This document shows positions 35,401-47,400 of a stretch of 64,000 nt of DNA, one piece after another (the first letter of the stretch is position 1; every line of letters begins with the position of its first letter). The notes under the pieces were generated by a model that saw nothing but the letters and a program-made list of their open reading frames with translations, was not told where the DNA came from and ran no database searches. Source of the stretch: Heligmosomoides polygyrus polygyrus (lineage: Eukaryota > Nematoda > Chromadorea > Rhabditida > Heligmosomidae); the NCBI GenBank assembly GCA_947396885.1, contig OX377201.1, positions 21,553,923 to 21,617,922 on the forward strand, written 5' to 3'. Made by a program: the position numbers and the translations under genes.

Positions 35401-38400
35401 TTCTCCTTCCTTTTATATATAAGTGATGTGTTAAAAATTGATTGTCTCAAGTAAAGTTCAGAGCTTTTAGAAAGTAGAGTTTTCCTGACAAAGTTGTTCT
35501 TGATTTCCAATTTAATTTTGATGTTTCCTATATTGTTGTAATTTTGCTGGGTATTTCTTCTGCTTTGTTTCCGTCTAGTTGCTGTTGTGAATTGTGTGGC
35601 CATGACTCACAGATCCAAAGATAGAGGGATAAAGACAAGGATATTGTTCGACTTCTATATCGGCGTGCAGCCAGATGTTCTGTGGGTGATGAAAAATCTC
35701 TTAAAGCCGTAGAAAAATATGGTGAATCTTATTATGACTGAAAAACGGTTACTGTTTTGAAAAAAACTCACAGTGCCAAAGGTGGCAAAGCACGGTCCAG
35801 CACACTCCTTCGCCTGCATCTTCATCTCCTCGGCACATTCCCGTTGCTCAGCGCACGAACACTGCCGAACCGTCTGGCCGGAGATACGCGACTGGAGAAG
35901 GATATCGACTCCATGGTTGGCGACCTAGAAAAGGAAATGAATAGTGGCCAGCAGTTTTTTTTAAAATATAAAACGACTTCTGCAATCCCGTCTGCAGCTC
36001 GGTAGCGCCTTGTGGGTCCATGTCGCGAATGTGGGCAGCATTGGGAGGGAGAGGGCGCTAGCCAATCATAGTTAAGTAGTACACCGACCGAGCACACGCT
36101 ACCCAATAAGAGACTGCACACGTAATTCTGCCTGACACGTCCATTCGATGCGGCCTGATTGGCTGGCGCGTGCCACCTAATGCTGCCCTCATTCGCGAGT
36201 AGGGCAAAAAGAATCACCCAGCCTGTGCTGATAGAAATGTACATGATCCTGCATAGAGTATTCGCTGAGCCACAAGATAAGGCTTTCCACTCCTATGAAT
36301 ACCTATACTCTAAACTCGTTGAGCCACAAGATAAGGCTTTCCACTCCTATGAATACCTATACTCTAAACTCGTTGAGCCACAAGATAAGGCTTTCCACTC
36401 CTATGAATACCTATACTCTAAACACACCGTCTCCTCAAAATTTTGTAAAGTCGTCCGCTACTGATTTCGGATTTCACCTTTCGGTAAGAAGCAAGAAGAA
36501 CATACGCATGGCTTTCGAATCGCACCCCATTGCCTTGGAAACAAAATAATGATGAGTAAGCGGTTAAGTACTCCACGCTGAGGTCTTCACGGAATGGAAC
36601 TGTCAGTGACTGAGAAGCAACGAGCAAGCGGGTGGATGACAACAGAAGGATAATCGAGTTCATATGATACATTGTGTACTTCCGAAGCAAATAATGCACG
36701 ATATCTGCAAAAACGTAAGAACTATTTGAGTGGGCACAACGCTGCTACAATATGAGAAGTTTAAGGCATATGAAAGCGATACAAATTTCGCATTTATCGT
36801 TTATGGATTGCGCCATGCACCCACAGAGAGTTTCAAATACTGGACTCGATTGATTGTGCATAAGCTGAACGTTTCTCGCAATTTTAGGATCAATCTTAGC
36901 CGGGAGAAGGTAATCGTGAAGTGTCAACTGCGGACGTCATCCAATGCTACACAACCATATTCCCAAGATTTAAAGGTGAGATGAGATTTAAAGGTATCAT
37001 AGAACGGCAGTTGACGCTGTAGTAGAAACTTGAGGAAGGGATTGGAGATTTGGATTGGATAAATCGCTATATGCCCTCCGATTAGGGCAGATCTCAATTC
37101 TGTGGTGAACTACAAAAACATATCGTTTCCCTACGCTGTGATCAATGCGTAGAACTGAGCGGCCCCGCGCTGGAAGTCTTTGTGCCTTGTAAGATAACTA
37201 TCAAGATTGCGGGCTAGAATGAAAGGACCAATAAATATGATCATTATATGGTGTGAGAGGCTCATATAGTGCTATGTACTTTTCGAAATCTAAAGTTATA
37301 GACCTGACTGATCATGTAGAGCAAGGAGTGTTTCAGTTTTTTCAGCGAGGAGTTTTGAAAGTAATCAAAACGATCGGCAAGGCATGGCTGGGTTAGCGTC
37401 ATTCATACTAAAATGGAGACAAATCATCAGGCCTTCTCCGCTGCGTTTTGAACTGCGTTACAGAGCTGTTTCATTTATAACCCCCGTTGTACGCTTAACT
37501 GTGTTGCCGGTGTAGTTTAATTTCAAAGAATGCTGCGAAATGCGAGGTTATCAGCGTAGCAAAACAGTGAAGCACTCACTTGACCGCATACGTCAATCAA
37601 TTACGTCAAAAAGATAAATCGGGCGAAAGTCTTCAATTCGCTTTTTTTTTCACCGCGGTGCACGCTGGTTACAAACGTTACATCCAAGCTTACTGGATGC
37701 TAAAAACGCATGTGATTTTCGTAGAAATTGACCTGCCCACAACTTTGCATTTGGACATATCATATCTTAAAACAACACTTTTGTTTACCAGATTTAGCAG
37801 TTTTTACATAGTAGATTGTCTTTATTCTATTTACTTGCGACCTGGCTAGATTCCTTCGTCGGTGTTATTTTCTGTCTTACTCTGAACCGAAGAGTTCAAC
37901 CGTTTGTAACTGCTCGCTGGATTCCCTAGATTTTTATTTGCTTACTTGGTTTGGTTCTGCTTATTTTACTGCCATTTCTTAATGCTTTCGTTCGCTTTTC
38001 TTCTTACGATTTTCCTTCTCAGCCATAATGTGGGCACTGATGGAAGCCCGCGGACCTTACTAGGATGGTATCCGGAGTTGTTCTCTAGCGACTTGCAGTG
38101 TTGGTGGGTCATTGCTCGTTTCCGTCAAGCTGTCCACTCCCCAGACCCTTGGCTCTCTGAATTTTTGGCTTCTGGTGTCTCTCCCTTGTTTTTCTTTCTT
38201 GCCTAGAGTTTGCCCTCACCATTTAATAATGTGAAACCTTGAGTTGTCAGGAATATAGTCTTTTCTTCTTATAATCACTGTTGTTTACGCCGTACCCATG
38301 TTAAATTATTGTTTGCTATTGCGCACAACTTAGTGCAAGTATAAATAAATAAACAAATAAATAGATAGGCTTATGTAATTGGGTAATTTAAACGAGCGCT

Positions 38401-41400
38401 TGGCCCAATCTTGGCATACTGTAGCTCATAGCTTTCCATTGTTTGCCCGTTTACCCAAGTTCCCGCTTCTGCTGGAAGTTTTACCAGAGGTATGGTCCTC
38501 GATCAGTGTCGCACATCTAGGAACGCCTATTCTGTCACAAATTCTACTGCTGCTTTGTGCTATGTTAGTTGCCAGTAAAAAATGTTGCCACTTCAGGCTC
38601 AGAAAGAACAAAGTTTTGCGCCATAAAGGATAAACTACGGGGTTGATTATGCTCTTTTTGGGATGCGCCACGCATACTACTTTTGCGGAATGTCGAGGAG
38701 GTAAATTGAATGCTTATTTGACGTACAGGGTGACCAAAAATATAAGCACTATTTGAAACGCGATAGCATTGTTGCCATTAGAGGCACTGAAGAAGTTCAA
38801 AACTTATATGAAAGCGCAAGAAAGTAGAAATTTTCTCATATCAATGGTAGAGAACAAGGCACGTATTTTTCTGAGTACCTGCACTTTACACTCGATTGTA
38901 ACCTGAGATGGCCAGTCCATGGACAAGTCAATCTATCATCCTTCCAAAAGAAGTGTGGTACCGATTCCCAGGCGCTGGAGTTATGATAAACTTGGTTGGC
39001 CTGAGCGGGAGAACCGAACCAAGAACCTGGAGTCGTGTATATGCGGCTGCAGGCACTTCCCCGACAGCGCGATCAAGTCACCCATACAAAATCAGGGCAG
39101 TTCGAACAATCCAATTCGATAGATCTTCTATTTCTTGCGTTTTCATATAAGCTTATTTCTAAATAGCCTCGCTGCTTTCACTGCTGTGCCCTTTCAAATA
39201 GTGTGTACATTTTTTGACGTTGACTGGCTTGTTTCTTGTTGATAATAGGTAAATATAAGCAGAAAAATCAACTTATAAATAAATAGTCTAGAACCCATTC
39301 TTTCCCTACGAAGTGGGGTGGAATCAAGCATGAACGCGTATTTTGCCTACATAATGACTTGCCGTGAACATTCGATAGACAAGTCCGCGTTTTTTGCCCT
39401 AAGACAACTCTACTCCCATTTTTCGGTTCTGGAAATATGCTTTGCTGGCACGAAGGGGACCCGAAACTTGAATCGATTCGCGATGCACGGGAGATCTGGA
39501 GGGTCCTTTGACTGCGCTATATGCGTCCTTATCCTTTAGAGAGATATAGGAGAACCGAAAAGCTACTTGGAAACCTCAAGACATCATAGGTGTATCACAG
39601 GCGCAAACTTCTTGGCAGAATTAAGGATAACGGATAATGGCGTCGCTCCATCCCGACTGGGATGCGTCACGTATTCTACTTCTATGATACGTCGTGGAGG
39701 AGATGTGAATGCGTGTTTGGCCATATAATGCCTTGCGGTGGCCAGCCGATGAACAAGTCAGCGCTGTACTCTTCTCAGACAGGTATGAGACCGATTCACC
39801 GACTTCGAAGGGATGGAAGACTTGGTTAGATGGCGGAAGATCCGAACCAAGAACCTGGTATCGAGTAGACGCGACAGCCGTCACCTCCTACATCCGACTG
39901 CGCTACATGCCCAAATTACGCGCTTGGCATGATATGAAGTCATTTCTTTATGGGAAGAAGCGAGTTCAAACGGCGCGTGGTAGCGAAGTCAAAGGAGGTG
40001 GCGGTTGTCGTGTGTACCTGTTTCCAGGTTCCCCCGTTCAGGTTTCCCGCCTAGGCAAGCCGAGGCTTCCATTCCTTCAGGGTCGGTGAACTGATACGAG
40101 AATTGCCTGGGAAGGATAAAGCACTGACTTATCCAACGGGTGGCCACCGCAAGTCATGGTATAGGCCAAATGCGTATTCAAATTGCCTTCACAACATTCT
40201 GTCGAAGTAGAACGCGTGGCGCATCCCAAAAGGGGCTGAATAACGACTAATTTTATCGTCCTATCATTAATGAGTTTGGCCTGACTTCTTCCATAGTTCC
40301 CCGTCGTCGACGATTTGTAGGCGTTTTTTCAAACACTGAATATGCATTGTGCAGTCAATGTGTAAAAGAAGGACAAAAAGAGAAGCATCACACTGAGCGA
40401 CGAGCGTGCGATAGGCGCAGGACAAACACGGAAAAAGCAGATACCTTTTGCCAGTTAACTGCCCCCCCCCCCCCCATTTCGAACACATGCCAGGGTGCCG
40501 GCAGAGGTCGTTCGACCGTCGCATACCGTGAGAGCCACGGGGCGAGATGGTTTCCTCTTCGCTTTTTCTCGCCATGACAAATGTAACTGGTTTCGTAAAC
40601 GTTTTCGGCATGCTACACTGTCGTGGATTATACGCTTGTGGACGGGGGATTTCGAGGCGGAAAAAGAAACAGAAGAAACGGTTAGTTCACCGTGACGACC
40701 ACGTCAGCTCTTGGCAAACTAATCACGGGACCGTTTGGACGGACGCTCACAAAAACTGCTCCAATGGTGGAACAGAAACCGTGTGCAGAAGTTTCTTCAC
40801 TCTTGAATAGGTTTCACGAGGTCACAGCTGAAATTGTAAGGAGTCGCGTCCACCTAGGGTAGACTCTCACACGAAGAGCGCGACGACTGTAAAAACTCGG
40901 ACAAAGGCATTGGGCCTCGGCAAGAAACAAACTGGAAATCCGCACACATCATCGACGGTTTTACAGTGCTCTGCTGTAATATCGCGTCATATTCGGTGTC
41001 ATGCGGGACTACAATAGCTTGCAACGGCACAGAACAACATATCATTACAAATACGGTCCAAGTATTCTCTATACCACCCTGAAGGACGTGCCTTCTATTG
41101 TCTACGCGATAGCCCGGAGAATGAAGCACATTTGAAGGTAAGCGATGCAGGTGAAGTTGGTAGTAGTAGTGTAGACAATACTTCATACACGCAGTATAGG
41201 TGTAAAGATCAACCTTTCACCTTTCATTAATGTAAAGATGAACCTATCTTCTGATATGAGGTTGCGCCACGCACTCTGCTCAGTTCTTGCATTTGTGGTG
41301 GTAAGTGAGCCCAATGTCCTTTTTGAGAGATACTCGAGAACCAGCTGATAGGTCAACTATGCCCTTCCTAAGTAGACTGTCATTGCCAACCTTTTGCTAT

Positions 41401-44400
41401 AATCTGCCATCCAGGTGCACAAAAATTAGACTTTATTGCTACTGTGACGGGCGCGTGTAGCGCAGTCGGAGGAGGCGCCGACGGTCGCGTGCACCCGATA
41501 CCAGGTTCCTGGTTCGGATTTTCCGCCTAGGCCAACCAAGCCTTCCAACCTCCGGGGTCGGTGAATTGGTACCAGACGTGTCTGGGAAGGATAGAGCGCT
41601 AACTTTTTCATCGGCTGGCCACCGCAAGTCATTGTATGGTCAAATACGCTTTCATATCGCCTCCACGACATCCGGTAGGTAGAATGCGTTGGCGCATCCC
41701 AAAAGGAATTGAGTAACGCCGTCCTTTATCCTTTATCCTTTATTATTACTGTTATTTATCTCATTATCTGTTTTAATTTAATATTTTTTATTAAAAGTTG
41801 TGCTAAAATTTTAAGGGACAAAAATATCGATAATCTCGAAAGCATAAGGATAAGGATAAAGGACGGCGTTACTCAATCCCTTTTGGGATGCGCCAGCGCA
41901 TTCTACTTCTACGGGATGTCGTGGAGGCGACATGAATGCGTATTTGGCCATACAATGACTTGCGGTGGCCAGCCGATGAACAAGTCAGCGCTTTATCCTT
42001 TCCAGACAAGTCTGGTACCAATTCACCGACCCCGGAGGGATGGAAGGCTTGGTTGGCCTGGGCGTGAAATCCGAACCAGGGACCTGGTATCGGGTGCACG
42101 CGACAGTCGCGCCTCCTCCGACTGCGCCACACGCGCCCATCTCGAAAGTATAGAGAGCAGAACAACGACGAGATAACTCTTTGGGTCAGGGTGAAGGAAT
42201 ATGCGGATGGGTTGAATAAGTGCAAGGTCTCTACTCCCTTGGTAGAGCGCAGACTGCGAATCCACAATGGCACAGCGATTGGTGTGGAGGTGACGATCTT
42301 AGCACGCGATTCCGATATCGCAGCGCGGAAGACCCTGGAGACCTTGTGGATTGCGTTCAAGAACCCCGCAGTCAACAGAAAAGAGGAGCGGGTGGTCGTT
42401 ATCCAGGAGCTGGCCCAATTTGCCGACCTCTGTGGCTTTCACCCAGGAGGACTCCAACCAGACGGCCCCTGAAGATGTCGCCCGAAGAGAGTCTGATTCA
42501 TCCACGTCTTTCTTCATCCGAAGGTGACTTAGCAGTCTCTCGGCTGTCTCCATAAAGGTCAGTCGGGTTGCCTTACTCCCCTTTTCGTCTCATTCTACCA
42601 CTTGTTCCTGGAGCTTCCGTAACTTGAAATGATCCTTGGGAGGGTAATTTCCCCAACTCCTTTTGTCTTCTCCAGGCTCTGAAGAAGGCGGTTACGCCGA
42701 AACGTAAGCCAAATAAAGAAGCCTACCAATCTTGGCTCAACAGCTTCACACGAGATCCTACAGCACAATAATAAAATGCCAAGATTCAGCGACAGTCGAA
42801 CATGAGACATTCTATATGACGAGATCTTTCTCAGATGCAATAGATTCAAGCCTATCGGGTTTTTAAGACCTTAACTTCTTGATCTGCCAAACTGAGACGT
42901 AGAGGAAGAAGAGCAGATCTTATTCTTAAAATATTGCTAAAATTCTCACCAACAAGCTAGCTATTGACCCAGGCGAGTTCCAATACGGGATACTTGTGAT
43001 ATCTACAAAAGGAGCCCTCACACTGCTTTTAAAAATAGCAAACTCAAGAATGAGATCAGGTCTCCCAATCTGTAGAACTGTTGCAGAACTAAACATGTTT
43101 CTTGGCCAATACGGCGATGTGATACCAATGCTTCAACGTGCTTAGTCTAGTGCTGTTGCTTCTTGAAGATTGTTAATGTGCCTGAGAATTGGCCATCTTT
43201 CACCTGTCGAAGTCTACAAGTCATGCTGACCAATGTATGTCTCACTACTAGTGGCCTTATCTCTATTTGTTTCTCAAATGTTCCCTTTCTGTCCCACTTT
43301 CAAATAAACAAAGCAGATAAATAATGCAAAGAACAGCAACATCAAAAACAAAGTTAGAAAATTAATTGGTCAATCTGATGGGAAATATCGCCAAGTCTTT
43401 AATGTGTATATCGCAGTATATGTCGCTCTGTTCACAATAGAACACCAGGTCACTGCCACAAATACTATTGGAATGAGAATTTTTACTAGGATAAGAAAGG
43501 AGTATTCTTACAAAAATGAAATGTAGAAGAGCTTTCCAACTATCCCTGAGGGAGCTGAAGAAAGGGGCATTCGCTCAAGAAGGTGCATCGATGGTCAAGC
43601 AATCGCCTACAGAGGTAGAATTCCAATGCAATGGAGGGGTTTGAACTATGAGATATACCTTGTGGAAACGGAACCTACCCGCTATATTTGAAACGCCTCT
43701 CATCTACCAGTCAGGTATACCTCCGTTTCTGTACGATAAAATAAGGATGGAAAATAAAGGTAGGTGTCAACCAATTTGTTGCTGGAAAGCGTTTAACTCT
43801 CCAACATGTCGTGAAGGCAATTTGAATGCGTACTGGGGCTATACAATGACCTGCGGAGGGCAAAGCAGTGTTTCATTCTTCGCGGACAAGTTTTTGAGCA
43901 ATTTATCGCCTTCTGAAGAGATTGAAAGATCGGTTGACTCTGTCGCGATCCGAACCTTTAGGCGGTCCGCGGGATGCAGGTGAGAGCCAGTATCCTGCTT
44001 ACGAACGACCGTAAAATTTTAGCACAGTTCACGACCTTTTTTGGTGCTAGTAGCGCAGTGGGAGGAAGCACTGGCCCTCGCGTGCACTTCCAAACAGGGC
44101 TGAGGCTCGGATCTCCCGCAGATCTTGTGAACCCTTTCATCGAGCGGTGATGTGGTTCCAGATGCGCATCCTGTCTTGAAAGCACTCGCGGTCCTTCGCG
44201 ACATAAAATCCTTCTTAACTGCCTTATCTTAAAAGGTTTCAGGAAAACTCCCGGATTTCATAGAGAAAGATGAAGGTGGCCCCTTGTTTTCCCTCTTATA
44301 TCTGCTCGAAATATTGCTTAGTTATCAGTCATTCAGGTTGAAGTTCCGGGAACTAATCATGTTGTTTCAAAAACAGCCGCGTCTGGTTTGAAAAGAATTT

Positions 44401-47400
44401 AAATCTTTGGTAATTCACGTTGCCGTTCTTAATGGTGGCTGATAGATGCTTTGAAGTGCGATGCAACATAGAATACCAATGGTGGTGATATCTGCAGGAC
44501 TGTAGGATATATCACACAGGTAAAGAATGCACAGCGTCTCCCACAAAGGAATTCACCCCTCCAATTTGATTCTTGCATTTTTGAATGACGAAAGAAAGGA
44601 ACTATGACGTTAACATTTATTAACATTCCCTTGTAAAGTAGCACCTCCATTCCCAGTGTGTAAAGAATAAAATGAATACCGTAATGATAACATGTATATC
44701 TATATCTATCCTGATACCGTGCAATAGAGCACAGTGTGATCTACTTTATATAGAAAGAAAAAGAAGTGTGGCCGTAGCAACTAAGTTTTGTAAGTTTATT
44801 ATTTTTCACTAACAATCTTTAGCAAAAAAATTGTTTTAAAATTGTTTCAGATTTAAACAAATTGTAATAAATTCTTGTCTAAAATTAAATATATATATAT
44901 ATACAATTCAATAAATATCTTTGTTTAAATATTCAATATTAAAGAATTAAAAAAATAATAGTGGCAAAAATTAGAATAAATAAATAAACAAATAGTAAAA
45001 ATATAAGAAATAAAATATAAAATTATTATATTAACAATAAATAAATATTAAAATTATAACACCTCTTTCTTCACTGATGAGCCACCGGGGAGGTGTTATA
45101 GTTTACAAGGTTCGTCTGAAGGAAGGTGGCGAAACGAACCATAAAAGTTATTGTCTTGATTTATTAAAATGTATTATTAAGGTTATCATTTTATTAAGAT
45201 TAAGATTTAACAACATTAATCCAAATTCTCAAAGCAAAAAGCAATGTAAGATCCTCATTTTCACTAATCGAGCAGGGGTTGAATTTATTTATTTATTTAT
45301 TGCACTCGTAGGTGCGCTCTAGGGATTAGAAGGAGCAAAAACAGACCATTTAGTTGACATCTTCAATCCGAAGGATTTGTAATACAAATCGTTTGGATTG
45401 AGGATGTGAACTAAATGGTCTGTTTTCTGATTTAGTTTGCGCAACTTATTTCTGAAGTCCTTAGAATTCCTACATGAAATCAAACCCAGTGGAAGAAATT
45501 TCTAAAGCCCTTAAAGAAAAATAACCTACAAAGCAATCTAGGGCAATTTAAAAAACCATGTAGCTGACAGGTATCTCGGGGAGCCTCTAAAGTTTGCTGT
45601 TGTTGTTGTTCGTTGTGTAATCAAGAATCACTTATCGTTAGTCTACCGCTGTCGTCCTTTGAGTTGTATTTCGTCTAACTGGTTTCTTAATTGTAAACGT
45701 GTGGCTGTCCATGCAACGAGTAAATAAATAAATAAGCATCCCTATCCATAGGAAGTAGCGGGCGTGTAGCGCAGTGGGAGGAGGTGTCGGTTGTCGATTG
45801 CATCCGACATCAGATTCTTGGTTCGGATTTCCCGCCTAAGCCAACCAAGCCTGCTCCGGTGTCGATGAATTGGTACCAGACTTGTCTGGGAAGGATAAAG
45901 GGCTGATATGATCATCAGCTGGCCACCAAAAGTCATTGCATGGCCAAATACGCATTCCAATCGCTTCCATCCCGTAGAAGTAGAATGCATGGCGCATCCC
46001 AAAGAAATTGATGAACGCCGTCCTTTATTCTTATCCTTTATCCAGAGCGAGACGGTCTATTTGTCTGAATTCGAGCGTTTGTGTTCTATAAAGAAAACCA
46101 AGCAATCTTTCCTCCTTGGACGAGGCAAGGACAGAAAAGGACAATGTCATGTCATTTCTGGAATCGCCACTATACGTTTCTTGGATTTCCGAGTACCCTT
46201 GCAAGATTTGAAAATTACTACGAATTCTAGCCTACTAGGAGGGAACGGCATTTCTACGCAATCTGAAGGATTTGTAGATGCCAAAAAATTAGGCCATCAT
46301 CGGCCATCATTGGTCATCGATGATCCACCAGCCATCTCTAAAGAGTGCTCGGTATCCAAGACCCCTAGGAACGCTCCCTTCACGTCTTCGTTCCAGCTGT
46401 GCGACAAGCAGTTTTCGTCGGCTGAGCGCGATCGGACAGAACTCCACTGTTCGTATTCTGTGCTGTGGTGTCTGTGCCTTGTAGTGGCGATAATGACGAG
46501 TTTTTCGGTCTACATTCCTCCCCTGACCCCCAAATCGCGAAACCGTCACCGGTTCGCGCGCGCGACTGTTTTTTAGACGTTGTGGTGAAACATCGAGGCT
46601 GTCTCGACTGATGACAATAAATGCACCGCGTTTTCGACGCCTCCATCCGCACGCGGTTCTGAATCCATTACCTGAGCACAAGCCAAGGCTGGCTGACAGG
46701 TCGTGGTCATCTGCTTGCTCTCATCTGACTGAAGAACGAGCTCTGACGAATCATCTCGTCGTGGCGTTAAGGGGCTACATATATCCCTTTTGGAGAAGGG
46801 AGTTTACACTGGCGAAAATGGAATGGCTCTAATGACCTCGGCACAAAGTACCAACACTGCTTAATGTTAGGACTTCCTTCTAGTTCGAAGAACGCACCAT
46901 GTTCAGCAAAGTAGGGATCTTAAGGAATGAAAGAGAATAAGAACAAAAGGTCCAAAAATCAGCATGTGAATTGTCCACTTTTCGTTGGGAAGCACACAAT
47001 TGACTATTCGCAAATAATAGTGCAATAGTAACACGTTTTCCTTCCGAACACATATTTGATCTCGTATTTGATCAAACTTTGGCGGCGTTTAAAAGAAGTA
47101 GCAGTCTTGCCCGGAAAGCACTGCGCGGCTTCTACACATGCACGCTCTTCAACAACCGCTGTAAGCTTATAGAAACCTGTAAAACTTGCGGAAAGAGGGG
47201 TTAGAAACCAGTGCTACGAACTTGTGATGCTGTTGTGAGATTGGCTCATTTCTCTCAAGGAAAAAGCTTTAATTCTTAGGTGTTAATCGATATCGAGGGC
47301 ACGTGGTAGCGCAGTCAAAAGAGGTTTTGGCTGTCGTACAAATCCCGAATTCAAGGATCATGGTTCGGGTCCTATCCAGAGCAAACAACATTTCGTTTCG

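Noticed and set aside
36263..36424. CRISPR-like array
   Set aside because: The repeats are contiguous, without spacers, and the genome is eukaryotic.
40854..41186. 110-codon minus-strand ORF as an exon
   Set aside because: No family motif and no convincing splice borders or partner exons.
41440..41520. tRNA gene
   Set aside because: The A and B boxes belong to a SINE head present in many copies; no full cloverleaf or anticodon arm forms.
45908..46576. 222-codon ORF with a hydrophobic segment
   Set aside because: It starts inside a SINE, has no conserved motif, and competing ORFs of similar length lie on the opposite strand.
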